A stretch of DNA of 64,000 nt, taken from the NCBI GenBank assembly GCA_963778945.1, contig CAVZWL010000019.1, positions 134,758 to 198,757 on the forward strand, written 5' to 3'. Source of the stretch: Fen-1254 sp963778945. GTDB taxonomy: Bacteria; Bacteroidota; Ignavibacteria; UBA10030. The translations under genes were made by a program, and so were the position numbers. Under the pieces are notes generated by a model, which worked only from the letters and a program-made list of their open reading frames with translations, did not search any database and was not told the origin of the DNA. The first letter of the stretch is position 1, and each line of letters begins with the position of its first letter. Shown piece by piece: positions 16,513 to 26,022 of the stretch.

Positions 16513-17839
16513 ATGTTTGAAAATCTGACCCAGAAGTTAGACGCAGCGTTTAAAAAACTTCGCGGGCAAGGAAAATTGACTCCTCAAAATATAGAGGAAT
16601 CGCTGCGTGAAGTGCGCCGCGCCCTGCTCGATGCGGATGTCAACTATAAAGTTGCCAAACAATTCATCGAAGACGTTCAGAAAAGAGCGGTTGGGCGGGA
16701 AGTTCTTTCGAGTATTGCACCGGGACAGCTTATCGTCAAAATCATATTCGATGAGATGGTGAAGCTGCTGGGTGAATCGCGTGCGGATATAGCGCAGGCG
16801 CAGAATCCGCCTACTGTCATATTGATTGCCGGATTGCAGGGATCGGGAAAAACGACGTTTTCTGCTAAACTGGCAAATTTTTTAAAGGCAAAGGGACGAT
16901 TGCCATTGCTGGCTGCGGCGGATATTTATCGTCCTGCAGCTATTGATCAGCTGGAAATACTCGGCAAAGAACTGGAAATACCTGTCTATGCCGATCGAAG
17001 TGCAAGCGCTGTGAAAATAGCATCAGATGCGGTCGCTGCTGCTCGCAAAATGATCCGCGATACGGTCATTATCGATACTGCCGGGCGGATGCATGTCGAT
17101 GAAGAAATGATGCGCGAGGTAGAGTCGATTTGCGCAGCCGTCAAACCGCATGAGATCCTGTTCGTTGTCGACTCGATGACGGGACAGGATGCCGTGAATA
17201 CTGCAAAGGCGTTTCACGAGCGGTTGAATTTCGACGGTGTTGTTCTTACAAAATTAGACGGGGACAGCCGGGGCGGCGCAGCTCTTTCGATTCGTTCGGT
17301 CGGTACAAAAGCCGATCAAGTTTATCGGGATTGGCGAGAAACTCGATGCGCTGGAACCGTTTTATCCCGAGCGCATCGCCTCGCGAATTCTCGGTATGGG
17401 CGATATCGTTACGTTTGTCGAAAAAGCGCAGCAGCAGTTCAGTGAAGAAAAAGCGGTCGAGCTGGAAGAGAAAATCCGCAAGTCTCAATTCACATTTGAG
17501 GATTTTCTCGATCAATTGCGGGAAATAAAAAAAATGGGACCGCTCAGTCAGGTGATGGGCATGATACCGGGAATGAACCGCCTGCCGGCAAATGCAGCGG
17601 TCGATGAAAAAGGATTGGTCAGAATTGAAGCAATCATTCAATCGATGACAAAGGAAGAGCGCTTGCGGCCTTCGATCTTAAACGGAAACCGGCGCAGAAG
17701 AATAGCCTCCGGCAGCGGAACGGCCGTACAGGATGTCAATCGATTGCTCAAGCAGTTCGAAGAAATGCAGCGTATGATGAAGCGTTTTGGAAAAGGCAAT
17801 GTGCGGCGCTCGATACGCGGCATGCAGTTCCCGGCATGA
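16513..17839 (+). CDS. ffh: Signal recognition particle protein Ffh (one frame break)
   Basis: About 442 residues. N domain (MFENLTQKLDAAFKKLRGQGKLT), GTPase domain with GLQGSGKTTFSAKLA, DTAGRMHVDEEMM and TKLDGDSRGGAALS, and a Met-rich M domain (LREIKKMGPLSQVMGMIPGMN). At about 17305 one surplus base separates SIRSV from GKPIKFIGIGEKLDALEPFYPERIASRILGMGD. Ffh targets membrane and exported proteins co-translationally with SRP RNA and FtsY. The 193-base leader (16320-16512) holds a weak ACTTCC (16451) / GGAAGT (16481) pairing followed by TTTTT; it may be an attenuator but the loop is long. Confidence 0.95.
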
Positions 17840-17885
17840 GAACGAAATTAAAAGTGAATGACAATAACAAATCAGGAGTATAACA

Positions 17886-18321
17886 TTGGTTAGAATTCGT
17901 TTACGGAGAGAGGGAAAGAAAAAAAATCCTATCTACAAAATTGTAGCGGCGGATAAACGCTCTCCCCGAAATGGCGGCTATCTTGAGGCCCTGGGTCAAT
18001 ATGACCCGAATCAGAATCCCATTTCTTTGACATTGAAAGACGACCAAAATCGAATCTTGGCTGAAGAAAGGCGCACAGCCGTCCGATACTGTTCGTTCGC
18101 TTCTGCGGCGGACGGGATTCTGGCTGCACTGGACTCTTGTCCGTCAGGGAAAAGATGAGGCGACGATTAAGAATGTGATGGAACGATGGCAGATGCTGCA
18201 AGTGGACAAAGTTAAACACGAAGCAGATAAGAAAATACGCCGTGCAGAGCGAAAGAAAAAAGCGTCCGCACCTGCAGCCGCGGCCGCTCCTGCAGCAGCC
18301 CCTGAACCGGCCGTTTCTTAA
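17886..18321 (+). CDS. rpsP: 30S ribosomal protein bS16 with Ala-rich tail (one frame break)
   Basis: About 145 residues. TTG 17886 is the start (MVRIRLRREGKKKNPIYKIVAADKRSPRNGGYLE), with AGGAG 7 bases upstream. At about 18047 a surplus base must be removed to continue as IESWLKKGAQPSDTVRSLLRRTGFWLH, the standard bS16 sequence. The extension after residue 85 is Lys-rich and then Ala/Pro-rich (KASAPAAAAAPAAAPEPAVS), longer than in E. coli but common in this phylum. Second gene of an ffh-rpsP-khpA-rimM-trmD-rplS order shared by many bacteria. Confidence 0.93.
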
Positions 18322-18371
18322 AACATCGTTGTTTTAAAACTCGTAAAAAATTGCTTCATACATAAATCACG

Positions 18372-18448
18372 GTTAAGGCAGCCGTAAGACCTTAACAGGT
18401 TTCCACGTCTGAAAGACGGGATTTCGAGTCCGGGAAAGATGGACTCGA
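18372..18448 (+). promoter_or_regulatory. Three consecutive hairpins between rpsP and khpA
   Basis: Within 77 bases there are GTTAAGG (18372-18378) / CCTTAAC (18390-18396), CGTCT (18406-18410) / AGACG (18414-18418), and TCGAGTCC (18424-18431) / GGACTCGA (18441-18448). All stems are perfect. None is followed by a T run, so a terminator is unlikely. A structured leader, processing site or protein-binding RNA is possible; I recognise no known riboswitch. Confidence 0.55.
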
Positions 18449-18487
18449 GCATTCTGCCGCAGACAAAATCGAGAGCGGGGTGGAACT

Positions 18488-18718
18488 ATGAAAGATTTTT
18501 TGGAGTATATTGCGAGAAATCTTGTTGATGCACCGGAGCAAATCAGCATAGAATCCGAGGAAAAAGACGGCAAATTGTTTTTCAAGATCAAAGTTGCCGA
18601 TGGGGATATCGGCAAGATTATCGGGCGGAGCGGAAAAACAGCTTCGGCAATTCGAGTCTTGTTGAGAGCGGTCGCGGCAAAAGAAAAAAAACGGGTTGTG
18701 CTGGATATTATTGGTTAA
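18488..18718 (+). CDS. khpA: KH-domain RNA-binding protein KhpA
   Basis: 76 residues. The KH signature is GDIGKIIGRSGKTASAIRVLLRA with the GxxG loop GRSG; the fold fills the whole protein. KhpA (YlqC) binds RNA, often with KhpB, and in Firmicutes influences cell elongation. It sits between rpsP and rimM as in many genomes. GCGGGG precedes ATG 18488. Confidence 0.92.
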   Translation: MKDFLEYIARNLVDAPEQISIESEEKDGKLFFKIKVADGDIGKIIGRSGKTASAIRVLLRAVAAKEKKRVVLDIIG

Positions 18719-18763
18719 ACTGCAAACGCCGCAACGAGGATTTGCTGTGATTCAGTTGAATGT

Positions 18764-19272
18764 ATGGAACTCATAGCAATCGGAAAAATTGCAAAGCCTG
18801 TCGGCATTCGGGGTGAACTGAAAATCATTCCATTGACGGACGATCTGAATCGGTTTTCGGATCTTCGGACGGTGATGACCGGCGAGTGTGCCGGAGCAGG
18901 CGGTCGAACGGCTCGTCGTTCACGTCAGGATCTCAGCCCGGCATGTCGTTGCGGCGCTGGATGGCATTTCTTCAGTGGAAGAAGCGGAATTGTTGAAGAA
19001 TGATTTTGTATTTATCCCGGAAGACCAGAAGAAACTTCCGCGCAAAGGGCAGTATTTTATAGACCGGATTATCGGTTGTGCTGTTGAAACCGAGGATGGT
19101 GCGAGTAGTCGGAATCCTCGCGGACGTTCTGAAATTGCCGGCCAACGATGTCTGGGTCGTCCGATCGGGTGAAAAAGAAATTTTAATCCCGGCGGTCAAA
19201 GAGTTTATTGAAAGCGTCGATGAAGCGCGCAAACGCATCGTGATTCATGTGATAGAAGGATTGCTCGAATGA
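18764..19272 (+). CDS. rimM: 16S rRNA processing protein RimM (two frame breaks)
   Basis: About 169 residues in three pieces. MELIAIGKIAKPVGIRGELKIIPLTDDLNRF is the typical N-terminal beta-barrel; after a break near 18885 the frame gives EQAVERLVVHVRISARHVVAALDGISSVEEAELLKNDF; after a second near 19100 it gives RVVGILADVLKLPANDVWVV and LIPAVKEFIESVDEARKRIVIHVIEGLLE, the PRC-barrel end. Each break is corrected by removing one base. RimM helps mature the 30S head. The stop overlaps trmD as ATGA. Confidence 0.9.
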
Positions 19273-19946
19273 TGCGCATAGATGTGGTGAGCGGCTTGCC
19301 GCGGCTTCTCGACAGCCCTTTTCAGGAGAGCATTCTCAAGAGGGCGCAGGAGAGACATATCGTTGAAATTGTCGTGCATGATTTGCGGGAATATGCGCAT
19401 GATAAGCATCGGACGATCGACGATGCACCCTACGGCGGCGGGGCTGGAATGGTCCTGAGGCCGGAACCGTTCTTTGAATGTGTGGAAACATTGAAGTCTC
19501 AACGTACGTACGACGAGATTGTTTTTTTAAGCGCTGACGGGGAAACGCTGACGCAAAACATGGCGACGGAATTATCGCTCAAGAGCAACTTGATGCTTCT
19601 CTGCGGACATTATAAAGGCGTCGATCACCGTGTGCGTCAGGCGCTGGCAACACGGGAAATTTCGATCGGCGATTATGTGCTGACCGGAGGCGAACTGCCC
19701 GCTGCCGTACTGACGGATGCAATCGTGCGGTTGATTCCGGGCGTTATGAATGACGGCGAATCGGCGCTCACCGATTCGTTTCAGGATGGACTGCTCGGCA
19801 GCCCGCAGTATACGAGGCCTGCAGAGTTCAGGTCGCTGAAAGTACCGGATGTCCTCCTCTCGGGAGATCATGGCGAAATTGATCGATGGCGTATGGAACA
19901 GCGTACGACAGCACACAGCGGAAATGAAAAAGAAAAAAGAAAGTAA
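19269..19946 (+). CDS. trmD: tRNA (guanine37-N1)-methyltransferase
   Basis: 225 residues, overlapping rimM by four bases. Signature motifs are DDAPYGGGAGMVL, LLCGHYKGVDHRV and SIGDYVLTGGELPAAVLTDAIVRLIPGV, which make the SPOUT trefoil knot that binds SAM, then SPQYTRPAEF. It methylates G37 of tRNAs reading CNN codons and prevents +1 frameshifting. Lys/Glu-rich end. Intact. Confidence 0.95.
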   Translation: MMRIDVVSGLPRLLDSPFQESILKRAQERHIVEIVVHDLREYAHDKHRTIDDAPYGGGAGMVLRPEPFFECVETLKSQRTYDEIVFLSADGETLTQNMATELSLKSNLMLLCGHYKGVDHRVRQALATREISIGDYVLTGGELPAAVLTDAIVRLIPGVMNDGESALTDSFQDGLLGSPQYTRPAEFRSLKVPDVLLSGDHGEIDRWRMEQRTTAHSGNEKEKRK

Positions 19947-19979
19947 AAACAAAAACGATTTCATTGGAGTATAAGAAAC

Positions 19980-20322
19980 ATGGATAAGATTAAATTGGTT
20001 GAAGCATCGCAATTGAAAAATGACGTGCCGGATTTCAAATCGGGCGACACGGTCAGCGTGCATGTGAAGGTAAAAGAAGGCGATAAAGAGCGTATTCAGG
20101 AATATCAAGGCATGGTGATCAGCCGTCACGGTGCAGGCTTAAACGCTACGTTTACGGTCCGCAAAATATCGGATGGCGTCGGCGTCGAGCGAATTTTTCC
20201 TCTGCATTCGCCGCGTATTGCAAAAATTGAAAAAGTGAAAGAGGGAAAAGTTCGCCGGGCAAAATTGTATTATGTCCGGGATCTTACGGCGAAAGGCCGT
20301 TGCACAAAAAACAAACGCTTAA
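19980..20322 (+). CDS. rplS: 50S ribosomal protein bL19 (one frame break near the end)
   Basis: About 114 residues: FKSGDTVSVHVKVKEGDKERIQEYQGMVISRHGAGLNATFTVRKISDGVGVERIFPLHSP is standard bL19. Near 20296 one surplus G must be removed so that the protein ends ...LYYVRDLTAKAVAQKTNA with TAA at 20320-20322. The uncorrected frame runs on into mqnA. The stop overlaps the next start as TAATG. Confidence 0.93.
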
Positions 20323-21150
20323 TGAAATCCAGATTTGCCGTTCCGGATTTGCTCTCCGTGAGTCCGCTCCTTTTCGGCTTGGAAACTGCGGATTCGCCGA
20401 TTCGAGCTTGCCTACGATTCACCGGCAGAAAATTCCGTAAAATTCAACAGGCGCTCCGAAGAAATTCGGGGCGCTTTTTTATCTCCCATCGACTACGCCC
20501 GGCATGGGGCGGAATACTGTATCGTCCCCGGTATCGGCGTTTCCTCGGCGTATCCCTCCGGAGCTCTGCAGTTAGTCTTAAAAAAGAATCTGCGCAACAT
20601 CGAACGTATAGCAATCGATATTCGCTTTACATCGGAAGTTTTTCTGGCTAAAATCATTCTTGAGGAAAAATACCGGAATCTTCCATCCGATCGTTCCAAG
20701 CTGCAATTTATTCCTTTTCTCACCGACCCGTATTCAATATTCGGCAAAGTGGACGCGGTTTTAACAGTGGCAGCGTCTTTGCCGGCATTTGTGGAACGCG
20801 ATGATGCTTTCAGCATCGATTTGGCGGAAGAATGGAGGGATTTGACTGATTTGCCGTATGTCCACGGCTTTTGGGTCGGCAGAGAAGGCGAATTGAACGA
20901 AATGGCGTCGCAGGCGCTCATGAGGGCGCAAGAACAGGGAACTGCACTCAAAGGAAAAATAGCAGAGGATCACGCGCGAAAAAACGGACTCTCGATACAT
21001 GCTGCCAAGGATTACATCGATGCATTTTCCTATTCTTTCGGAACGGAAGAAGAGGCTTCACTCCAGGAATTTATTCGCTATGCATATTATTACGGTGCGA
21101 TCGGCGATATACCCGATATTCGCTTTTTCGACATTCCCCCGGCAGGTTAA
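20322..21150 (+). CDS. mqnA: MqnA-type menaquinone biosynthesis protein (one frame break)
   Basis: About 276 residues. ATG 20322 overlaps the rplS stop (TAATG). MKSRFAVPDLLSVSPLLFGLE is followed, after a break near 20402, by FELAYDSPAENSVKFNRRSEE, GAFLSPIDYARHGAEYCIVPG, IDIRFTSEVFLAKIILEEKY, DAVLTVAASLPAF and DLPYVHGFWV, in the order of the MqnA/MqnD periplasmic-binding-like fold. MqnA is chorismate dehydratase, the first step of the futalosine menaquinone route. MqnD is the alternative but MqnA fits the N-terminus better. An intrinsic terminator lies inside the reading frame (20451-20480). Confidence 0.8.
20451..20480 (+). terminator. Intrinsic terminator embedded in the mqnA reading frame
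   Basis: GCGCTCCGAA (20451-20460), GAAA tetraloop, TTCGGGGCGC (20465-20474), then TTTTTT (20475-20480). The stem is 10 bp with one G-U pair. It lies 129 bases after the rplS stop and codes for residues of MqnA (RRSEE..GAFL). It could end most transcripts of the ribosomal operon, with mqnA expressed by read-through or translation-coupled antitermination. Confidence 0.75.
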
Positions 21151-21159
21151 TCGTCTGCT

Positions 21160-21215
21160 CACGCATACAGTTTACTGTTTGCAGTTTACCGTTTACCATT
21201 CACCGCTCATCATCC
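21160..21215. repeat. Word-like intergenic repeat (CAGTTTAC/CCGTTTACC type)
   Basis: Between mqnA and recN the sequence repeats variants of CAGTTTAC, then TTTACC and ATTCACCGCTCATC. The same words recur, in the opposite orientation or in variant form, at 39125-39210 and 36690-36723. It has no stop-free frame of note. It ends just before the recN start. Confidence 0.6.
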
Positions 21216-21256
21216 ATTGAAATTCCATCTTTTTTGCGTAAATTGCGCATACGAGT

Positions 21257-22976
21257 ATGCTCAAAACGCTCTCCATTAAAAATTTTGCTCTGATCGAATT
21301 CGTAGAGATTGAATTCGAGAACGGATTGAATATCCTCACCGGTGAAACCGGTGCAGGCAAATCCATCATCATCGATGCCCTCAGCCTTATTCTCGGAGAC
21401 CGAACGAAAACCGATGTGGTTCGGAAAGGGAGCGAGAAAGCTGTGATTGAAGGAATTTTTGGAATGGCCGGCAGCCTGCATGTAGAAAAATTGCTTGCGC
21501 AGAACGAGATCGAATGCCGCGATGATTTAATTCTGCGCCGTGAAGTATCGGCGAGAGGACAGTCCCGCTGTTTCGTTAACGATACGCCGGTACCGCTCGC
21601 CGTTCTCAGGGAAATCGGCGATCACCTTGTCGATTTACACGGGCAGCATGAACATCAATCGCTGCTGCGTACGGAAACGCATAGTTCTCTGCTGGACGAG
21701 TTTGGAGGGCTTGAAGGCCTGGTCCAAGAATATCAAAGTTCTTATGAAAGCTTGACTGAATTATTCTCGGTTATGCGGGCGCTCCTGAAGAAGGAACACG
21801 AGCTGAAAGAAAAGCGGGACATCTATGATTTTCAGATCAAAGAAATAGACGATGTCGATCCCCGCGCGGGAGAGGAGGCGGAACTGGAGAACGAATTGCG
21901 TATTTTGGAAAATTCCGAAAAACTTTTTGAAGCAACTACAGCTTTGTATCAAATGCTGTATGAGGGGGAACAGGCCGTTTATGACTCGCTCGTTAAAGCC
22001 CGGAACCAGCTGGAAGATCTGGCGGAAATCGATCAATCGTTCAATGATGTTAAGAATGAATGTGCATCTGCAGCGGCGATCATAGGGGAGTTGACAAAGT
22101 TTATACAAAGTTATAACTGCGAAAATAGAGTTTAATCCGGAACGACTGGAGCAAATCCGGGAGCGGCTCGGCAGAATAACTCTCTTGAAAAAAAAATACA
22201 GCGGTTCATTGGATCAGGTATCATTCAGCATCGTGCAAAAATCGGTGCAGAATTTGCTATGGCGGAAAATTTTGAATCGGAAATTCTCAAGCTGTCTGCT
22301 CGCATCGAAGAGGAACGCAAACTCTGTTCCTCTGCAGCCCAGCGGCTCTCGGCAAAAAGAAGGGAACTGGTCCCGAAAATCGGAAAAGCCGTATGTGCAG
22401 AGCTGAGTAAATTGGGAATTGCCAACGCACAATTCGATGTGAGGATCGAGAATTCCGTTTTGCCGAAAACGGACGGTGCGCAAAGCTTTGCATATGTCAG
22501 GTTCGGACGCGAATCGTATGACAGCTTTTGCCAACGGCATAGATCGTGTAGAATTTTACCTGTCCGCCAATATCGGCGAAGACCTCAAACCGCTGGCACG
22601 TGTGGCATCGGGAGGAGAAATTTCGCGCATTATGCTTGCATTGAAAACAATTCTTTCAAAGGCGGACCGGCTTCCGCTGCTTGTGTTCGATGAAATCGAT
22701 GTCGGCATCAGCGGAAGAATTGCGCAGGCGGTCGGAAAAAGCCTGAAGAGCCTTTCTCAGTTTCATCAGGTCATTTCGATTACGCATTTGCCTCAGATTG
22801 CCGGCCTTGCCGATTGTCATTACACAGTCGAGAAGAGGGAATCGAAACAGCGGACGACATCGAACATACGAAAATTGAATGACGACGAACGCGTGCGGGA
22901 AGTAGCCCGTTTGTTGAGCGGAGAAGAAGTAACCGAGGCAGGTATGCACGGCGCAAGGGAATTGATAGGAAAATAA
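21257..22976 (+). CDS. recN: DNA repair protein RecN (three frame breaks)
   Basis: About 573 residues. N-terminal MLKTLSIKNFALIEFVEIEFENGLNILTGETGAGKS carries Walker A; HLVDLHGQHEHQSLL is the RecN signature; the C-terminus has the ABC signature RVASGGEISRIMLALKTI, Walker B LPLLVFDEIDVGISG and ISITHLPQIAGLAD. Between lie long coiled-coil arms (KKEHELKEKRDIYDFQIKEID). Breaks near 22125 and 22510 need one base removed; one near 22215 seems to need one added (joining LDQV to IQHRAKIGAEFAMAENF). RecN is an SMC-like ATPase that acts in double-strand-break repair. Confidence 0.93.
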
Positions 22977-23020
22977 GCAGGAGAATAATTCGGTCTGCAG
23001 AAGGCAGAAGATTGGAGAAT

Positions 23021-24481
23021 ATGACATTACAAATTTATAATACTCTGACCCGGCAAAAAGAAGAGTTCGTTCCTCTGCACCAAGGGCTTGTGGGAATGTA
23101 CGTTTGCGGACCGACGGTGTACAGCAATTCGCATATCGGACATGCCAAGAGTTATGTGTCCTTCGATGTGATGGTCAGGTATCTGCGGTACTGCGGTTAT
23201 AAAGTGCTGTATATCCAAAACATTACGGATGTCGGCCATTTGACCGACGATGCAGATGAAGGCGAAGACAAATTAGTCAAACAGGCGCGTATCGACCGCA
23301 TGCATCCGATGCAAATTGCCGAACTCATTACACACAGCTATTTTGAAGATATGGATGCTTTGAACGTGCTGCGTCCGGATATTTCTCCTCGTGCATCGGG
23401 ACATATCATCGAGCAGATTGAGATCATCCGAAAACTCATCGAAAACGGATTTGCCTACGAAACGGGCGGCTCGGTATATTTCGATGTTGCAAAATTTCCG
23501 TCCTATGGAAAACTATCCGGCAGGACGCTTGATGAATCGCTGGAAGGCACACGTGTTGAAACGCGCTCGGAAAAACGGCATTCGGCGGATTTTGCTCTTT
23601 GGAAAAAAGCGGAAGGCGGGCATATCATGCGATGGCCGAGCCCGTGGGGAGAAGGATTTCCCGGATGGCATATCGAATGCTCGGCGATGTCGATGAAATA
23701 TTTGGGACAAAGTTTCGATATTCACGGCGGCGGAATGGACAATCAGTTTCCCCATCACGAGTGCGAAATCGCGCAGAGCGAGGCGGCGACAGGCAGGCCG
23801 TTCGTCAAATACTGGATTCACAATAATCTGGTAACGGTCAACGGCAAAAAAATGTCGAAGTCGCTCGGCAACTTTATAACGCTGAAAGATGCGTTCAGAA
23901 AATTCGATCCTGCCGTCGTACGATTCTTAATCCTGCAAAGCCACTATCGGAGTACGCTGGATCTGAGCGACGAATCCCTGCTTGGAGCGAAAACAGGATT
24001 GGAAAAATTATTCAATACCATTCGCAATGTGCGTGAGGCGGTAAAGAAAACAAATAAGAACCAGCATACGGGGCAGGCTGCTCGCGATTTCTCCGCATTT
24101 AAAAACCGATTTCTTGAAGCAATGAACGACGATTTTAACACCCCGCAGGCAGTTGCCGTTCTTTTCGATCTTGCGCGGGAAGCAAATCAGCTCCTCCATG
24201 CGGAGGCTAAGCCGGGAACGGAAACACTTATCGCACTCGATGTTTTATTCTCGGAACTGGGCGGGATGATTCTCGGCATTGTGACAAACGATATCAGCGC
24301 TGCGGCGGGGAATGAAAACGACGGAGCAAAATTCATAGAGATACTCTTAAATGCCCGGCAAAAGGCAAAACTAGAAAAAGCATGGTGGGCGGCGGATTTT
24401 ATTCGGAAGGAACTGGAAGCAGCAGGTATTCGGCTGGAAGATACAAAAGACGGAACGATCTGGCGGAAAATCGATTTTTAA
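23021..24481 (+). CDS. cysS: Cysteinyl-tRNA synthetase
   Basis: 486 residues from ATG 23021 (MTLQIYNTLTRQKEEF); an earlier in-frame TTG at 23012 is less likely. Class I motifs are CGPTVYSNSHIGHAKSY (HIGH with zinc Cys) and KKMSKSLGNF (KMSKS); the other zinc ligands are in HIECSAM and FPHHECEIAQ. The C-terminal DALR domain follows (AMNDDFNTPQAVAVLFDL). Charges tRNA-Cys. Intact. Confidence 0.96.
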   Translation: MTLQIYNTLTRQKEEFVPLHQGLVGMYVCGPTVYSNSHIGHAKSYVSFDVMVRYLRYCGYKVLYIQNITDVGHLTDDADEGEDKLVKQARIDRMHPMQIAELITHSYFEDMDALNVLRPDISPRASGHIIEQIEIIRKLIENGFAYETGGSVYFDVAKFPSYGKLSGRTLDESLEGTRVETRSEKRHSADFALWKKAEGGHIMRWPSPWGEGFPGWHIECSAMSMKYLGQSFDIHGGGMDNQFPHHECEIAQSEAATGRPFVKYWIHNNLVTVNGKKMSKSLGNFITLKDAFRKFDPAVVRFLILQSHYRSTLDLSDESLLGAKTGLEKLFNTIRNVREAVKKTNKNQHTGQAARDFSAFKNRFLEAMNDDFNTPQAVAVLFDLAREANQLLHAEAKPGTETLIALDVLFSELGGMILGIVTNDISAAAGNENDGAKFIEILLNARQKAKLEKAWWAADFIRKELEAAGIRLEDTKDGTIWRKIDF

Positions 24482-24498
24482 GTAAGGAGTAAAGCGGT

Positions 24499-26004
24499 TT
24501 GGTCAAGATTATAGAAAACGGTTTTGTCGTTTCGGGAAGCGCAAAAAATCAGATTGGCTGTATGACCATCATTGTTCAGGGGGACCGTATACTCGAAATC
24601 GGCAAACGCGCCGATGCGGTGAAGGCACAGTTCGCGAATACAGAGGTTATCGATGCATCAGGAAAAATTATTTTTCCCGGGTTTATTAATGCGCATTACC
24701 GCGGGGAATCGTTTATTCTCAGGTTTCTGACGGCAGCACTGCCTGCAGCACGGTGGGGAAAAACGCCGTCCATACGTGCGGCGATCGATTATCTCCAGTC
24801 CAAGGCGGCGTATGAGGAACTGCTTTCCATGTACCGCATCGCCTATTTTTCCGCCCTAAAATCCGGTATAACGACGATGTGCGAATTCGGCATGGATTAT
24901 CTGGATGTCTCTCTGCGTGCTTCGTTTGAAGCGCTGCGGCAGACGGAAATACGCGGAACGGTCGGCGTGCATAACGGAGACCAGATTGAAGCGGCACATT
25001 CGTTGAAAAGCGCTTCTATTCAATTTGCTGCAGTAGCGCCGGACGAGGATGAACTGACGCTCTATAATCTGCAGTCGATGGTTCGTATGGCGAACGAAAA
25101 TCGATGGCCGCTGATTCTTCGCTTGGGAGAAACACAGCGGGCTGCGGATCTTTTGAAAAAAAACTTCAATAAAAGCGCGGTAAAATTGTGCAACGATTTT
25201 CATCTTTTTGAATATTCGCTTCAACTTGTGAATATGAACTGCTTTGAAGCGGGAGATATTGAAATTCTGGCAAAAAATAATACGCCGCTTATTTCAGGTC
25301 CGCTCTCGCTGCTCAAGAAAGGATTTGCGCTGCCCCCGTATGCCGACTTGAAAAAGATCGGCGTTCCGCTGGCGCTTGCTTCCGATTGGGGAGCGGTAGA
25401 TCCGTTCGCGACTATGCGTTCGTATGCTCAAATCCAGGGACTGCTCGGTGTGGAAATCGATACATCGTTCGATCTTCTTGCCCTGCATACGTCTCATGCC
25501 GCGCGTGCACTAAAAAAAGAGTCCGAGATCGGCGCCATCGAACCGGGCAAGAAGGCCGATATGGTTTTTTGCTCGGCTGCAGGATTGAAATTTCAGCCGT
25601 TCCTCAATCAGGAATTCGAAGAACGGACACTCAATGTTTTACTCGATGAATTGTCGGGACAGGACGTGTTCGATGTGATGATCGGGGGCGAGTTTTTTAT
25701 CCGTGAAAAAAATATTTTGACGTACTCTGAAGAAGATTTGATCTATGAAGAAAAAAAGCTTCTTCAGAAGCTGCTGTCGCTTACAGCGAAGCAGCCTGAT
25801 CGGCCGAAAGCTGCAGAAGTTATCCCTTTTACGCCATCCACCCCGCGGGCTTCCGCGGATGACCTGCCTTTTGATGAAGGATACCGCGTCGTAAAGAAGG
25901 ATGATCAAAATAAAAATATATCTGCACCGAAGCGGGAACAGTCCGAAAAAACTCAGAACGAATTGGGCAAAGATGTCCGGCGCGTGTTCGGGGATGATGA
26001 ATAA
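24499..26004 (+). CDS. Amidohydrolase-superfamily protein with lost metal ligands
   Basis: 501 residues from TTG 24499 (AAGGAG 9 bases upstream). The fold follows MtaD/SsnA-like deaminases: ENGFVVSGS start, IDASGKIIFPGFINAH, a TIM barrel, LASDWGAVDPFATMR and GAIEPGKKADMVF. However the HxH site reads NAHYRG, the HxxE site LILRLGE and the later His is NMNCFEAGDI, leaving only one His and the Asp. Metal-dependent hydrolysis therefore looks unlikely. About 100 extra C-terminal residues are Pro/Lys/Glu-rich and probably disordered. It follows cysS by 17 bases; function unknown. Confidence 0.7.
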   Translation: MVKIIENGFVVSGSAKNQIGCMTIIVQGDRILEIGKRADAVKAQFANTEVIDASGKIIFPGFINAHYRGESFILRFLTAALPAARWGKTPSIRAAIDYLQSKAAYEELLSMYRIAYFSALKSGITTMCEFGMDYLDVSLRASFEALRQTEIRGTVGVHNGDQIEAAHSLKSASIQFAAVAPDEDELTLYNLQSMVRMANENRWPLILRLGETQRAADLLKKNFNKSAVKLCNDFHLFEYSLQLVNMNCFEAGDIEILAKNNTPLISGPLSLLKKGFALPPYADLKKIGVPLALASDWGAVDPFATMRSYAQIQGLLGVEIDTSFDLLALHTSHAARALKKESEIGAIEPGKKADMVFCSAAGLKFQPFLNQEFEERTLNVLLDELSGQDVFDVMIGGEFFIREKNILTYSEEDLIYEEKKLLQKLLSLTAKQPDRPKAAEVIPFTPSTPRASADDLPFDEGYRVVKKDDQNKNISAPKREQSEKTQNELGKDVRRVFGDDE

Positions 26005-26022
26005 AAAAAAGAGGAGAGCAAC

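Noticed and set aside
17300..17310. Programmed frameshift in ffh
   Set aside because: No slippery heptamer with downstream structure is evident, and similar one-base breaks occur in many unrelated genes.
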